In this document: piece by piece, positions 1 through 12,502 of the stretch
How the letters are laid out: the number at the start of each line of letters is the position of its first letter
Position numbering within the stretch: the stretch's first letter is position 1
From: Perilla frutescens
Lineage: Eukaryota > Streptophyta > Magnoliopsida > Lamiales > Lamiaceae
Direction: 5' to 3'
Assembly: GCA_026008535.1 (NCBI GenBank)
Contig: BRKX01000015.1
Location: 23,271,501-23,335,500 of the forward strand
DNA length: 64,000 nucleotides
Notes under the pieces: model-generated
The model's database searches: none
What the model saw: only the letters and a program-made list of their open reading frames with translations
Told to the model about the DNA's origin: nothing
Made by a program: the position numbers and the translations under genes

Positions 1-489
1 TATATCCGTAAAATTAAAGTTGCGATAGCGATATTTTCATCCTTCATTCATACTGAGAAAAATCATATTCCCCCGCGAGCCAGCCATTAATCTCTTGCCG
101 CATCAAAAACTATACAGCAGAATAAATTTAAGGCTAGGTAGCACTAGTGGAGCGCAAGAGTAGAAATAGTTAATTACCTATCTTCTACCCTAAATAACTA
201 AAGTATTGATGATTTATATACTTTTATTTAATTTGATCGATGCGTAATAAACAGTCATTATTAATGAAATAAAATTCTAGCTAGTTCGACTCGAATAAAA
301 TGCATGCAGGTGTGTTGAAGTGTTAGAATGGAATGGGATGAACAACAGTCGAACACCATCTCCTCTCCATTCATAACCTCGATTAATATTCAAGGTCTGG
401 GACTGTAATTGCTAAATTAAGATCTTACAACACAAGAAATTAAATGGAGATTGCAAAATAATAAAGCAGATTCAAACACATCCCTTAAT
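1..489 (-). other. XYL1 3' flank and probable 3' UTR
   Basis: AT-rich sequence downstream of the XYL1 stop codon. On the minus strand an AATAAA polyadenylation-like hexamer is present at 228-223, about 265 nt past the stop, which is a reasonable place for a plant 3' end. No other gene is seen here. The exact cleavage site cannot be read from sequence. Confidence 0.35.
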
Positions 490-3400
490 TCAGTGTTTGA
501 TTCCCATTTTCCACGACATAGCAAACTTCTTACCCACGGCCAATTCAAGCCCTTTGATCTCCACCATCACATTCTTCGCCGTCTTACCTTCTTCCACCGG
601 AAACCACCGATGCTCCGCCGTGCTAACTTCCACCTTATTCGCATTTGCATCCGCATTTCCATCAACTTCAATCTCAAGGGCGCCAGCACTTCCCCGCAAT
701 CCAAGCACAGCCACCTTCTCAATGATCCAACCCTTCTCTAGCGCGAACGAACTTTCTAGAACGTCGGACCACAGTTTCACAACTCCTTTACTAACCGTTG
801 CATGGAAATCAATGTACGTTGATGAGCCAGTTGCTAGTTTCATCTCTGGAAGCTCATCGTCATCAAGGAAGAGATTTCCCCTGCATTTCCCCTCCATTGC
901 ACCTAGTGGGAAGGCGACTACGAGGGTGAAAGGAGTAGTTCTTGCATCTTTTGATATCATCCCCCCCTGCTGCATTGGGATTATGGCGTTTTGATACAAA
1001 TGCACGTTGATCACGTGCAGCGGAGCATCGAGTACAACGGGCTGTGATTCCTTCGACACGATCACCTTTGTGAGATCAAACATATCGTACCAACTGCCCG
1101 GAGGGAACACAGCTTCGACTTGGGTTTTATTCGATTCAAGAACAGGAGACACCATTAGGCTGCTCCCGAGCAAGAATTGAGTGCTTAAACCGTATAGTTT
1201 GGTCTCATTTGTGAAGGTGAAGAACAGTGGACGAGCGATTGGTGCACCGGTGGTGTGAGCCTCGTAGTTGAGTGTGTAGAGGTAAGGCAGAAGCTTGTAC
1301 CTCATGCCTAGAGCATTTCTAGCAGATTCAGCCACTGATTCCCACTGATAAAGCTCCTGCCTTGGAGAGTAGAAGTTTGCATGATCTCTTGAGAAAGGGT
1401 AGAATGCACCTACCTCAATCCAACGGTTGCAGAGCTCTTCGGTTGGAGCAGGATAGAATCCACAGATGTCTGATCCAACCATTGGAATTCCAAATATGCC
1501 AAAGTTGAGCATTGTGGAAATTGAATACTTCAAATCCTCCCATGTCCCCTTGTTATCCCCTGTCCAATGTGCTGCATAATGCCCTGACCCGACGTATGTG
1601 GAACGCGTCAGGATAAACGGGCGCTTCCCTTGTAGGCCTTGAAGCCCCTTGTGAGTGGCAATGGACTGAGAGAAACCATAGATACTATGCGCATCATACT
1701 CTAACACTCCATTGTAGTGATATGCACTAGTGGCTATGGTCTTGTACCCTATAGGAGCTTGTATACCCGATGCATTGATCTTGTAAGGCGGGTCGTCCCA
1801 TCTAGTATTGGTTATGTTCTTGCAGTCGAGACAGCACACCCAACCCGGTCCGGTTCCATTGGGGCAAATCCTGCCTTGTGGGAGTGTGCACAAGCCACTG
1901 CAGAAGTTGGAGGCCTCATTCATGTCTATCCAGAGGCCATCAACGGGGACGAGCTCATGGAAACGACGGATTTCATCGCCCCACCATTCCACTGTTTCCG
2001 GGTTGAGAAAGTCGGGGAAGTTAACAGCTCCTGGCCAGACCTGTGCTAGATAAGGCTTACCATGGTACTTGATGAAGACGTCGTTGGCTAGGCCGCGTTG
2101 GTACACCCCGTAGGAGGTGTTGACGCCGATTCCTGGATCAATGATCACAATGTACTTCATGCCCTGTGCATGGATCTTGTCCAAGAATTCTAGAAGCTTT
2201 GGACGAGGATAGTTGAGAGGGTTGAGAGTGAAGTCCTTGTGTCCGTCCATGTGATCGTCGTCGTTCCATATCACATCCAGAGGGATTTTCGCCTTCCTGT
2301 AGTTTTCGACTACGTCTTCCACCACTGATAAATTGTGGTATCCCCATCTGCATTGATGGAAACCTGCACAAATATATATACATATATATATATATTAATA
2401 TATGTATGTATGTATCACTACATTTACTAAATTATTCACACACACGCACACACACATATTAACTTATCTGTCGAGAATAGCAAGAAAGATTTGGAGAAAT
2501 AGACATATTATTATGTGGTAAAGATAGATTAACAAGAATTAAGCAAGCCCCTCATTGTAAGGAAAAAAAGTGGTCCACTAGTAAAATGGGATGTGCAGGA
2601 TAAGGTTTTTAGTGGTCCAGCATTAGCTTTTGCCCATATTTACTAAAGGTGCTCACCTTTTGTTTGGCGATATAGCTTTAATATATCTCACGCACACGAA
2701 AAATGGTATCGATAATATAGAAATGAACAAGATATGAGATACTATTCAGAATAGTAGAAGTTACACACTTTTTTTCAGATCGATAAAGTAGAAAGATAAC
2801 AGGAGCAATAAAGCATGCATCTATGTGACTATGTGGACCTTAAGAATTTTGAGACGCTCATCATGAAGAAAAGAGTAGTTATTGGAATAGTACACAATTT
2901 GATTCTTTCACATTGGTTTTAGTTTCTGCTAACTTGTCTGAAAAAAGATTAGTCTGAAATCAGCAAAATTGTTACAATCAATCCCATTTTAAGAGAAAAT
3001 AAGTTCATATCTAGAAAAACAAAATCATGTAATGAAATTATGGAAAATCAGGAAGATATGAAATGGGCACCAGATAAAAACAGGGGAAAAAACAAATCTT
3101 GGAAGCATCAAGATAGTATCTGCAGCCGGGTGACGTGTGTAAAAATAAAAATGATTTGCAAGAAAAAGAAAAGGCTGAATTACATTGCTGAAAGAGAAAT
3201 GTGTCGTGGTATGTTGAAACTTGAAAGAAAGAAATAGTTCCACGTAAATAGATTTCTTTAATTCCCCTAATGATTAGATACTTAGATATATATGCCCGAG
3301 ATTTTCTAAAAAGTTCTTCTCCACTATCAATAAGATATTTAGCATAATTATATGCGCAGATTTATCCTAATAAATAAATAAATAAATTTGTTTTATCCTA

Positions 3401-3692
3401 CTTATCAAAATCTGACTTTAATCCAATAGAGCATAATTTACTCGATAGAGTTACGTCATTAGATCCTTTAAGGATTTTTTTTTTATTTTTTATTTTTGGC
3501 ACTAATCATTCTCCTTATCAAGATACGTCACAGTCAAAATGTGGTCCTAACTGCAATTGGTCATATTTAGCTAAAGAATTTAATGTTCATCTAAATTTCG
3601 TGTTCATGCCTAACAACCTATATATGTGCTAGAGTTAAGGGAGAAATAAATTTATAGTGTAAACAAAATATAAAGTAGGTCCAGCTGCAATC

Positions 3693-3729
<37 letters not shown>

Positions 3730-4957
3730 CTAGAACTTAACAAGTGTTCAATTATAATTTCGACAACTAGACCACTTTAATCAAACGGAACAACAATCTT
3801 TATTTTAAGAGAAGCTGCTCAGTTGTATTTTATCATCACTCACACAATTAAATGCATTATATGAAAGAAAAAAAAAGAAAATAGAGAAATGAAGATAAAC
3901 TGACCGAAAGCCCAGTAAGGCATCGGCGCCGGGCGGCCAACAAACGCGGTATACTGATCGATAACCGCTAGCGGTGAGGGGCCGGAGAAGAAGTAAAAGT
4001 CAAAAACACCCCCAATAACCTTATACGTCAAAGAATGGCCAGTGTAGAAAACATCCATCCCGTTACTATTCAACAGCAAAACTGCGTGGGCAGAAGCTTC
4101 TCCGCCCACATTTCTTAAATCCATGTAAACCGGGTGCGACCCGTACAGGTCAGCATTCAGATTTATAGCCGAGATATCGGTCGTGTACAAAGTGTAGGGA
4201 TCGTTCGGGTAGAGTTTGATCCCATGCGGCTGCGTGTTTTCTCCCAACCCGTAGAGGGCGGCATCTTTAGGCAATTTCGTCGAGATTTCCAGATACTGGT
4301 CCTTGAACACCAGACCACTGTACGGGTCGGATGCATCCGAGTGGGAGTCGAAGAGAATCTGGCCGTTGGATTTTCGCTTCACGGAGAAGCTGAATGGGTC
4401 TGCGATGTAGGCGAAAATAAGCTCTGTTCCGACATATTCCGCCGGAGTGACAGTGCTGCCGGAACGACCAATTGTTTGTTTTGACGGAGGAGGCTTTTCC
4501 CGTGGCAAGAGATTGTACGGAACCTCCCATCTTTGCTTCTCCGCGTCAGTGATGTGAACCCTCAAACGGTTTTCCGTTTCGTGCCTGCAGGGAAAATAAA
4601 AATAATAATAATTAGTTGCATCAACAATGTAGGGAAATAGGGGAAATAATCGTTCTTCGACTCCCACCTCGTAAACAGAAACAGAGGAGGTGAAGTAGCA
4701 ACTCTTCTAACAAAACAAAAGTGGGGATAAATTATGTTAAGTTCTTACTTGACGGAAATTTGGAGGAGGGGGATGTCGGGGCCGTAAATGTTGTTCTTCT
4801 GCTTGAGTTGAAGGAGAGCGAGAAAACCGCCTTTGGCGGAGTCTTGGATGGAGAGCAAGCGATAGCCTTTACCGATTTTGGTGGGAAGGCTAGTAGTTCC
4901 AGCTGCATGTGTAATTAGGATTAGGAGCAGAAATCTTGGGAGAAAAGAGAAGAACAT
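490..4957 (-). CDS. XYL1: Alpha-xylosidase 1, GH31 family (three exons: 4957-4749, 4584-3905, 2363-490)
   Basis: Secreted glycoside hydrolase family 31 enzyme that removes the non-reducing-end xylose from xyloglucan oligosaccharides in the cell wall. Exons of 209, 680 and 1874 nt join to 2763 nt, which is 920 codons plus stop and close to the family length. Splice sites are seen directly: donor GTAAGAAC after 4749, acceptor CTGCAG before 4584, donor GGTCAG side at 3904, acceptor TGCAG before 2363. Exon 1 begins with a hydrophobic signal peptide (about residues 1-20). The catalytic nucleophile lies in [10 protein letters not shown] (Asp443) and the acid/base in HWTGDN (Asp566). [13 protein letters not shown] substrate-loop residues, [16 protein letters not shown] and the C-terminal SWKMGI tail all match XYL1 rather than maltase-type alpha-glucosidases. 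No stop or frameshift was seen. The start is the first ATG giving a signal peptide. Homology to XYL1 is from recalled family sequences. Confidence 0.95.
2364..3904 (-). other. XYL1 intron 2 (1541 bp) with AT microsatellites
   Basis: Large phase-1 intron between XYL1 exons 2 and 3; a glycine codon is rebuilt across it (G + GT). It is AT-rich and has no coding potential. It carries a (TA)n run at about 3697-3728 and shorter TA/TATG runs at about 2376-2415. No transposon ends were recognised inside it. Confidence 0.8.
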
Positions 4958-5070
4958 TGTGTTGTGTTGTGATATATTATGGGGTGAATTAATGTGGAAA
5001 GTGTGTGTATATAATGAAAATCAGAAAATGAGAGAGAATGGTGTTGCAACACAAATGCACATCATGTGAT
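4958..5070 (-). promoter_or_regulatory. Probable XYL1 core promoter and short 5' UTR
   Basis: On the minus strand a TATA-box-like TTATATAC occurs at 5015-5008, about 55 nt upstream of the XYL1 ATG (4957). This implies transcription starting near 4980 and a 5' UTR of only some 20-30 nt. A perfect 12-bp palindrome, GTGTTGCAACAC, lies just upstream at 5041-5052 and could be a factor-binding site. The placement is inference from spacing. Confidence 0.4.
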
Positions 5071-6259
5071 GCGGATGTGGTTGGCATGGTTTGAAGACTA
5101 CTTTCCTTTTGCAATTTGCATTAACATGTGACTTGTGATTTTTGTTTGGATTCCAATTTATCACACCCTTTTTTCCTGGGAATTTTGGCCCATCCCTTTA
5201 ATCATGACTCCTAAATTTATTTTATTTATTAATGATGCCTTAGTTTGTTGTCTTTTCTAGTAACTAGTAATTCGTCATTCATTCATACCTTCTCTACTCT
5301 AGTGTTGCTTCCAAATTCCAATCAACGCAGTGACTCACTGACAGACTCACTGCTATAAATTTCTAATCAAGGTCCAAGATATAGCATGTATACGTCAAAT
5401 CAATTACTCCCTTCCTCCTATTTTAACTAGTTTATTTATATTTTTTGAATATCCTAATATATAGACATATTAATAAATTTATTGATTAATTGTCCTTTTC
5501 AATCATTTTTTAATCCCATAAAAAAGTACTAGTATATGTGGAATTATGTATATGCTAATTACTACTCCATGCATTTTTAATGGTCCATAAAAAGGATAAT
5601 CAAGTCATTTTGGGGTCTTCCTGCTCAATGGGGAATTGTCTGGCATTTCCGAAGCAAATATCGTTACAATAGTAATCCAACTTTTTAATTATTTTTATTG
5701 TGATCACCAATAATTTCAAAATAGACTTTAAAAATCAATAAAGTTTTAATGCTTTTAAATATAGTAATATTAATAAAATAAAAGATAAAATGTACATAAT
5801 TAGATAGTTTGTTCTTAAAGATAAAATCTATCTAATATAATAAAATGAAGTTTCCTCCAAAATAATTTCGGTCTCAAAAGTATCACATCATCAATAGTTA
5901 CTATAAATTAAAAATTAATTTTTTTTAATTTTTTATTGTCTCTTCATCCCCCCCTCTCTCTCTCTCACATACACACATCACATATTTTTAATTATAGAAT
6001 TCATTTATATTATATTCTATATAACATATTTTATTATGTACATGTCATTCAAATTTATTTCTATGAATGAATAAATATGTGAATTTTCACATATTGAGAA
6101 GTAATGGATAACGTTTGATATATTTTATTATGTGAAATAATTACAAACATACATTAAATAATTAAATAGAATAATCATATAAATTATTTGGTAAAACATC
6201 ATGATCGGTAGCATGCTCTGTAAATTTTATACGTAAATATAACATCTATAATATTTTTT
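5071..6259. other. AT-rich intergenic spacer
   Basis: No gene-like reading frame. It contains a short CT/CA simple repeat at about 5950-5985 and scattered homopolymer runs. It separates the XYL1 promoter from a block of small transposons. Confidence 0.6.
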
Positions 6260-6372
6260 TAATTAGGGTTAATTGGTTTGAATATTACGAACTATACACG
6301 ATTTCTGATTTTCAACATGAACTTTTTAAAATATTGCCTCTACAACACGAACTTATATATATATATATATAT

Positions 6373-8809
6373 AGGGGTTGGTTATTCTAAGGATGAGTCT
6401 TGGTATGAAATTAGGGACAAATCTGATCCCTACAATTATATTAGATGGATGGATGAGATTACAAGGATTTTAAATGGTAATTCCTAATTTTTTAATTATT
6501 ATTAAAACATGGAGGCTATTTTTGTAAAATCGAACCATAATTTCATATGGTATTATGAATTAAACTTCATATATGGTATCTACGTGATATCAAAATCCCA
6601 TAAAATCTGGAACCACAAAATCAGCTTCAGTTTTGTATGCAAATCGAAATCGCCGCCCTCTGAAAATCTAAAAATCTAGAACTCCGCGAGAACCGAGTGC
6701 GACATCCTCAAGATCGGCGACGATTCCGGTGATGGTCGGCGAGTTTATCATGGACTGCGGCTTCAAAAATTAAGAAGACGGCGGGAATTGTAACCTCCGG
6801 CAACGACGCGATCGATCGAGGAGGCCAAAAAAAACATGGGTCGAAAGGAATTGGGTAAGTTTCAGTTGCTTGAATCGAATTTAAGGATGAATTTGGGGAA
6901 AAAATTTGGAATATGTGAAAACTGATGAATGCTTGCGGCATTTTGAATAAATCAATTTAATAAATAGATTTGAAAATTGGGCAATTCTGCTATGAATTGA
7001 TCGGTTGATGCTTCTGAGTAATAATCGAGTAATTTTCTAGTGTGGGTGGACAAAATCGAACAAAAAAGGGTAATCATGAAATGCAAGTTTACTGATTTTT
7101 TGTTTTTATAGATTCATGGGTACAAGGTACAAGGCTTCTGATATGCATGTATCATTTGTGGCTTCTGATTTTTAATCGAGTAATTATATTGTGTGTGATT
7201 TTTATTATTTTGGGAAATCATGGGTTTGTGTTGATCGAGTAACATTTATTCATGCCTATTAATATTTTTCTGTTCATAAAAAAACAATGATAATCTGATT
7301 AAGATATAAATTGTGTGCTTTGGAATGTTAACCATATACATAGAACCCTTTAATTTCGGTACAAACAATGTTAATGCTAAGTTTACTGAATTAAAGTGCT
7401 ACACGTGTATATAATTGATGCTACTTATGCATATATGTTCTGCGTTAGTTAAATTATAATTGTGAGGCTACGTATGCATATTTGTGATGCTGCTAAAGCA
7501 TATATTTGAAGCTACTAATGAATATGTGTGCTACTTAGTGTTTAAGTTAGTAATATAACTTGTGTGGGTTGGTGCTTTTAATTAGTATTGTTGAAGTTTC
7601 GTATGCATATCTTTGGTGGTTTGGGTGAACTATATATGTGATGTTACTCTTGCGTAACTGTAATGCTACTTATGCATAATCTTGATGTTACTTATGCATA
7701 TTATTGATGCTTCTCATGCATATGTTTGATGCTGATTATCTGTGTTAATGTCTTATGTTGGTAATATAACTTATGTGGGTTGGTGCTTTTTATTAGTATT
7801 GTTGATGCTATTTATGCATATATGTGGTGCTTTGGTTTAATTATATTTATGATTTTACTCATACATATCTGTGATGCCATTTATGCATATCAGCGATGCT
7901 ACTTATCCATAGTTGTCACGCTTTAGCAATTTCCATACTAACACTTATTCTTTAGTTTTGGGTTATTAATCAATGTGTAGCGCTACGCACTTGGAGCTCC
8001 GAGATGGGATAAGACAAGAGTGGAAGCAGAGTTCAGTACGTGGCTCGCTTAAAGTCCAAGTCACTTAATCTCATTCATTTTGAATTAAAATTTACTTGTA
8101 CATAGTGGTTTTTATGGTTTGATGTAAGTGTCATAACTAATACTCCTATATGATAAATCGAATTTTGTCATGACCAAGAAAGTGCCCAGTTATATTTTTC
8201 TATACAAATGCATAGTAACTGCTACTTACAACAAAGAAACATGCTACACTAACAATCACATTGAATTGTTAACACATAAAATACTTAAGATAAAAAACTT
8301 GTGATGCTTCATACAATCAATATATATGCTAAATAACAACAATAACAACATGAAATGTACACGTAACAGCGCGTAATCATGAAAATTAAAAAAAGAATTA
8401 TGTTATTAATTTGGTTCACTAGAAAGTACAGGCTACACATCAATATATATCAATTATTCAAGAATAATATTACAAACAATCCAATTTTAATTAATTATAA
8501 TAAAACTTAATCTACCGTCTATGAAGGAAATTTAATAAGGAAACTTAATCTTCCAAATCAAACAGATATATTAACTGCCCATATATAAAAACCGTTTGAT
8601 AAGGACGGTTATCAATTTGAAAGATATGGAAATCTACAACTTTTTAATTAAATTACAAGATTAACCTTACTACACAATTAAAATGAAAAAAAAAAGGTCG
8701 AAAAAATGAAAATAGGATTAAATCTGACCGTCCATGTCATTAAATCCTGTGGATGAAAATCGTCTCTACTTTTCACACCAAGTGGTTGTCCCTATTTGAT
8801 CCATATCCT
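6373..8809. mobile_element. Nested TIR element, non-autonomous MULE-like, with gene-like internal patches
   Basis: Both ends abut (TA)n tracts. The left end (AGGGGTTGGTTATTCT..., with CTTGGTATGAAA and GGGACAAATCTGATCC) matches the reverse complement of the right end (AGGATATGG..., with CTTGGTGTGAAA and AGAGACGATTTTCATCC), giving imperfect inverted ends of about 60-90 bp. It inserted into the TA-rich middle of the surrounding MITE. The interior holds a GC-richer patch at about 6650-6860 with an ATG (6836) followed by a GTAAGT-like donor, an exon-like patch at about 7979-8050, and a degenerate minisatellite. No transposase is present. Capture of host gene fragments, as in Pack-MULEs, is an inference. 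Confidence 0.5.
7415..7925 (+). repeat. Degenerate minisatellite built on TGATGCTACTTATGCATAT
   Basis: About a dozen imperfect copies of a unit resembling TGATGCTACTTATGCATAT lie in tandem or near-tandem order. A longer block beginning GTTAGTAATATAACTTGTG at about 7545 recurs at about 7753 with GTTGGTAATATAACTTATG, so there is also a roughly 210-bp higher-order period. It lies inside the nested TIR element. Confidence 0.7.
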
Positions 8810-9107
8810 ATATATATATATATATATTCCATTATAACACCAGTTCAAAATTGAGTACAATTACAAGCACGAAAATTATGCAAAATACTTAATCGATTGA
8901 ACATTTTTTAAATCGAGATTGAAGAGACCAATTTGTAGGTGTATGCATGCACATCACACTCGTACACATGGTGCTACGTCAATTTTAATTGGCTGAAATT
9001 CAAAATGATGTTATAATTGTAAAAAAAATATAAGTTTATAAAGTTCGTGTTAAAAATCAGAATTCATGTATAATTCGTGATATTTAAACCAATTAACACT
9101 TTTAATT

Positions 9108-10064
9108 ATAATGACTGTGAAATAGTTAATAATTTAAAATTCTAATTAAATGTATAATTAAATTAAACAGAGATTTATATTTATAAATTCTACAAATGCT
9201 TCTACAAACATTGTATATAAACAAGTGTTTCATAATTTACAATATAATATTTTGATTGTAATAGTTACTAATTATTTATGAAATTATTTGAAATATTATA
9301 TATACACATATATTTTTTTTATAATTTGAAATATATTATATTATAATGTACGTGTATACATATGTATATGTATATTCAAGTAATTATTTTTTTTATTGAT
9401 TATATTGTCAACTTAATTCCATTTTAGAGCCGCAATAATAATTATTTGACATAAAAAATAATAACCGAACAAATAAAAAATTATTTTAACTTATTAACCA
9501 AAATATTATCTATAAAACCCGAAGATGTAACACACTTACATTAAAAATATAATAATTGAGTTTGAGACAATGAATGATCCCGTGCGATGTATGAACAAAC
9601 ATCTAGTTGAAAAAAAATTTCATAATTGAAATTAAGTTGTGACATTTGGCTATAGTCAATAATAATTCACAATATTTAAGTTGTCAGTCTACACATCTGG
9701 ATGGGTCCTCAATTTCACATTTGATATATGGACCTGTGTATAAATAATTAAATTTTAGATAAGGTACAAAAATACAGTTAAGATATTGTCAAAGTCCCGA
9801 TTCGATACTTAAATGACTCGGCCAGTCAGTTTCTTAAATTATTTAAATGTCTTAATCGACCACTTTCGTTAAGAAATATTAATTCTTCGTTACTAATTAA
9901 AAATTAATTAAACGAGCAAAAAATTTGGTGGTGTAATTTGAAGCTCAATTGCCTTGTCTATAATATATAATTGATATTGTTAATTTTGATGAATAACATG
10001 TGTTTTTCACAAATTTCAATTCCAAACATGAACTTTTAAATGTAATGATCATATCACAATCTCA
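9108..10064. other. AT-rich intergenic spacer
   Basis: No reading frame or RNA gene recognised. Strongly AT-rich sequence between the MITE-like element and the left end of the MULE. Confidence 0.6.
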
Positions 10065-10150
10065 CATTAATATAAGGGAGAAAAATTAAAGTAACCAAAT
10101 CCAAGTTGTAAAATTCTTTTCTAACCAAGAATTCTAAAATCTTCTTTTCT
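10065..10150 (+). repeat. Left terminal inverted repeat of the MULE
   Basis: Pairs with 41792-41878. A 29-bp core at 10105-10133 is identical to the reverse complement of 41809-41837; the rest of the roughly 86 bp aligns at lower identity. The repeat starts CATTAATATAAGG against CATTATATTAAGT at the other end. The L1 LINE begins only a few bases inside it. Confidence 0.75.
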
Positions 10151-10155
10151 AAAAT

Positions 10156-10966
10156 CTTCAGTGGGTGGATATGATTAGTAGGTGTATCAAGGATTGCTGG
10201 TTCTCGGTTCTCGTGAATGAGGCTCCGGCTGGTTTCTTTCCCTCTTCTTGAGGATTGAGACAGTGTGACCCTCTTTCACCCTCCTTATTTGTACTTGCGG
10301 CTGATTACTTGTCTCGGATTCTGGACAGATTGATTTGTGGTGATCCGATCATGAGGTACAAGACAGCGAAGCAGGGATTTCCGGTTTCTCATTTATTATG
10401 CTGATGACATCATCATTTTTACCAAAGCTGATCCAGATGGTTTGGGACGGCTTGTGGATTGCTTGGAGCATTATTCTTCGGTTTCGGGCCAGCTGGTGAA
10501 CCGGGGAAAGAGCAACTTCTACATCATGGAGAAGTTTGTTCCGACTTGGCATCACCAGATCCAGTCTGTCTATGGTTATCAGCGGGGTTCTCTGCCCTTC
10601 AATTATCTTGGGGTTCCGATCTACAGAGGCTTTCTGAAGTGCTCAATTTTCATCCCTTTGAGAAAGCGTTTGAGTGACAGGATCCACAGCTGGTCGCATA
10701 GGCACTTGTCTTTTGGAGGGCGTCTGGCGCTCATCAGGAGCACCCTTGCTACTATTCCTTTGCATATCTTCCAGGTCATGGAGCCGCCTCAGGGGGTCCT
10801 TCATCAGCTCGAGCAGATGATTGCTCGTGTCTTTTGGGGTTCTGTGGGTGAGCAGCGAAAGATGCACTGGATCAGTTGGGAGACCATCTGTTTGCCGGTT
10901 TCTGAGGGAGGTCTGGGTATCCGTCGATTTGGTGATCTGGTCACTGCTTTCAGTTGGAAGCTCTAG
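10156..10966 (+). pseudogene. LINE reverse transcriptase, C-terminal part, broken
   Basis: The frame opens with WVDMISRC and reaches GLRQCDPLSPSLF, the conserved L1 RT block; a TGA lies just before it at about 10246. The catalytic YADD box is at 10397-10408 but sits one frame over, showing a frameshift between the two. The thumb region follows, with FNYLGVPIYRG and SFGGRLALI, up to a TAG at about 10966. The fingers, most of the palm and the whole endonuclease are missing through 5' truncation. Confidence 0.85.
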
Positions 10967-11908
10967 TGGAGGTTCAGAGCTCGTGATTCTTTGTGGGCCC
11001 GATACATGTGGGCTAAGTATTGCAGTGGCGGATTCTATCCTGAGAGGGTGCCATTGGGGCCGCATGACAGTTGGGTTTGGAAGAGAGTGGTTAGGGTTGG
11101 TGCTCGGGCTCAGGATCATATCCGGTGGTCCCTTAGGGACGGACATGTTAGTTTTTGGGATGATATTTGGTGTGATGATGTGTCTTTATCTTCTTATTGT
11201 CCTATTTCTCTCTTTGATCATGTTCATGTTGATTGGTATTTATCTGGGGAGTCTTGGTCTGTTGAGCGTCTGCATGCATTACATGATCATTATGCCCTGC
11301 CTGTTGATCTGTTTGATTTGGTGAGCCGGACTCCGGTGATGTGGGGAGAGAGGGATAGCATGCGGTGGAATTTGACCTCGATAGGTGAGTTCTCTTTGAC
11401 CTCTGCTTGGGATCAGGTCAGATACCGGCGGCCTGAACGTGCTATCTTTGGGTCATTTTGGCATGATTGTCTCACTCCCATTATATCTGTCTTTCTTTGG
11501 CGTCTCATGCATGATCGCATTCTTGTAGATGTTAGGTTGCAGTCCCGTCATATTCATCTTGTGTCTCGTTGTCAGTGTTGTGTCGTTCCGCAGGTCGAGT
11601 TCATTGAGCATGTTTTTCTTTGGTCTGAGTCTGCGAAATCGGTGTGGGCATATATTGCGAATTGGTTCCATATTTCAGCTCCACATGCACACACTGTTGC
11701 ACATGCTTTTGGGTTTTGGAGGGGGCTGTTCCCACGGTCCGCTCCGAAGCACATTAGTTTTTTGATTCCTTGCTTGGCTTTTTGGTTTATTTGGACGGTG
11801 AGGAACAGCCGCAAGCACCGCGGCGTTCCTTTCCTTGTGTCTCACATTGTTTGGCAGGTTCAACATCACCTTCATCTTCTGGTTTCGGCTGGGAGGCTCC
11901 TTCCGTAG
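10967..11908 (+). pseudogene. LINE ORF2 middle region with zf-RVT domain
   Basis: Continues the RT frame after one stop. It shows HVSFWDDIWCDD, a typical marker of the region after plant L1 RT. A zf-RVT (reverse-transcriptase-associated zinc-binding) segment follows around 11450-11680, with WRLMHDRI, CQCC and EHVFL-type spacing of Cys and His. It ends at a stop near 11908. It is non-functional within this broken copy. Confidence 0.75.
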
Positions 11909-12016
11909 CATTGGTTGGGCTGTTACCCTCAGGTGCCTTTTATGCCCGTTGCTGACCCCGTTCCTAGATCTCTTCGGTCTAGAATGGTGTCGTGGCGGCC
12001 TCCGGATGCACCCTAG

Positions 12017-12502
12017 GTGAAGCTCAACACGGATGGATCTTTCTCGACTGATCTTCAGATGGCAGCCGGTGGTAGGGGACTTGTTCGGGATCATACAGGA
12101 TCGCTTTTGGCCAGTTTTTGTGCGCCCCTGAGAACGGCTTCTAGCTTTGACGCCGAGTTCCAGGCTCTACTTCACGGCCTTCGGCTTGCAGTTCAGTATT
12201 CGGATCATGTTTGGATTGAGATGGATGCGGCATCTGTTGTGTCGGTGTTGCAGTCGGGGAGACAGGGCTCGGCTGTGACTCGGCATACGCTTACCTCCAT
12301 CAGATTATTGTGTAGAGGTCGGCATGTTCCGTTCACGCACATTCATCGTGAGGAGAACTGGGCGGCTGATTTCTTTGTTGGTCGAGGGGCCCAGACCTCG
12401 GCTTTGACATTTTATGATGATGTTTCAGCACCTCCTTATCTGCTCTCCTTGGTACGGATGGACCAGTTAGGTTACCCCAACTTTCAATTTCGGTATCATT
12501 GA
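12017..12502 (+). pseudogene. LINE C-terminal RNase H domain
   Basis: RNase H type RVT_3 fold. The segment KLNTDGSF supplies the first Asp, SSFDAEFQAL the Glu, WIEMDAASVV the second Asp, and HREENWAADF the terminal His/Asp region. The reading frame is open for 161 codons but is preceded directly by TAG (12014-12016) where homologues have Trp, and its first codon is GTG. It is therefore the tail of ORF2 and not a separate gene. Confidence 0.85.

Larger units (their letters stand above)
6260..9107. mobile_element. MITE-like TIR element, split by a nested element
   Basis: Sequence at about 6260-6350 and the reverse complement of about 9020-9107 align over roughly 75 bp. Both contain TTAATTGGTTTRAATATYACGAA followed by a TGATTTTYAACAYGAACTTT-like stretch. 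Removing the inner element leaves only about 400 bp, so the original was probably a small non-autonomous TIR element. No transposase is encoded. The target duplication is not clear, and the superfamily is not assigned. Confidence 0.6.

Noticed and set aside
451..994. Plus-strand open frames overlapping XYL1 exon 3
   Set aside because: They are shadows of the conserved minus-strand GH31 frame and show no domain.
10047..10064. Perfect MULE target duplication
   Set aside because: Flanks CAATCTCA and CAATTACA agree only at 6 of 8 bases, so it is noted as possible and not called.
10821..11324. 167-codon plus-strand frame with hydrophobic stretches in the LINE
   Set aside because: It is an alternative frame of the ORF2 remnant; the zf-RVT frame is the homologous one.
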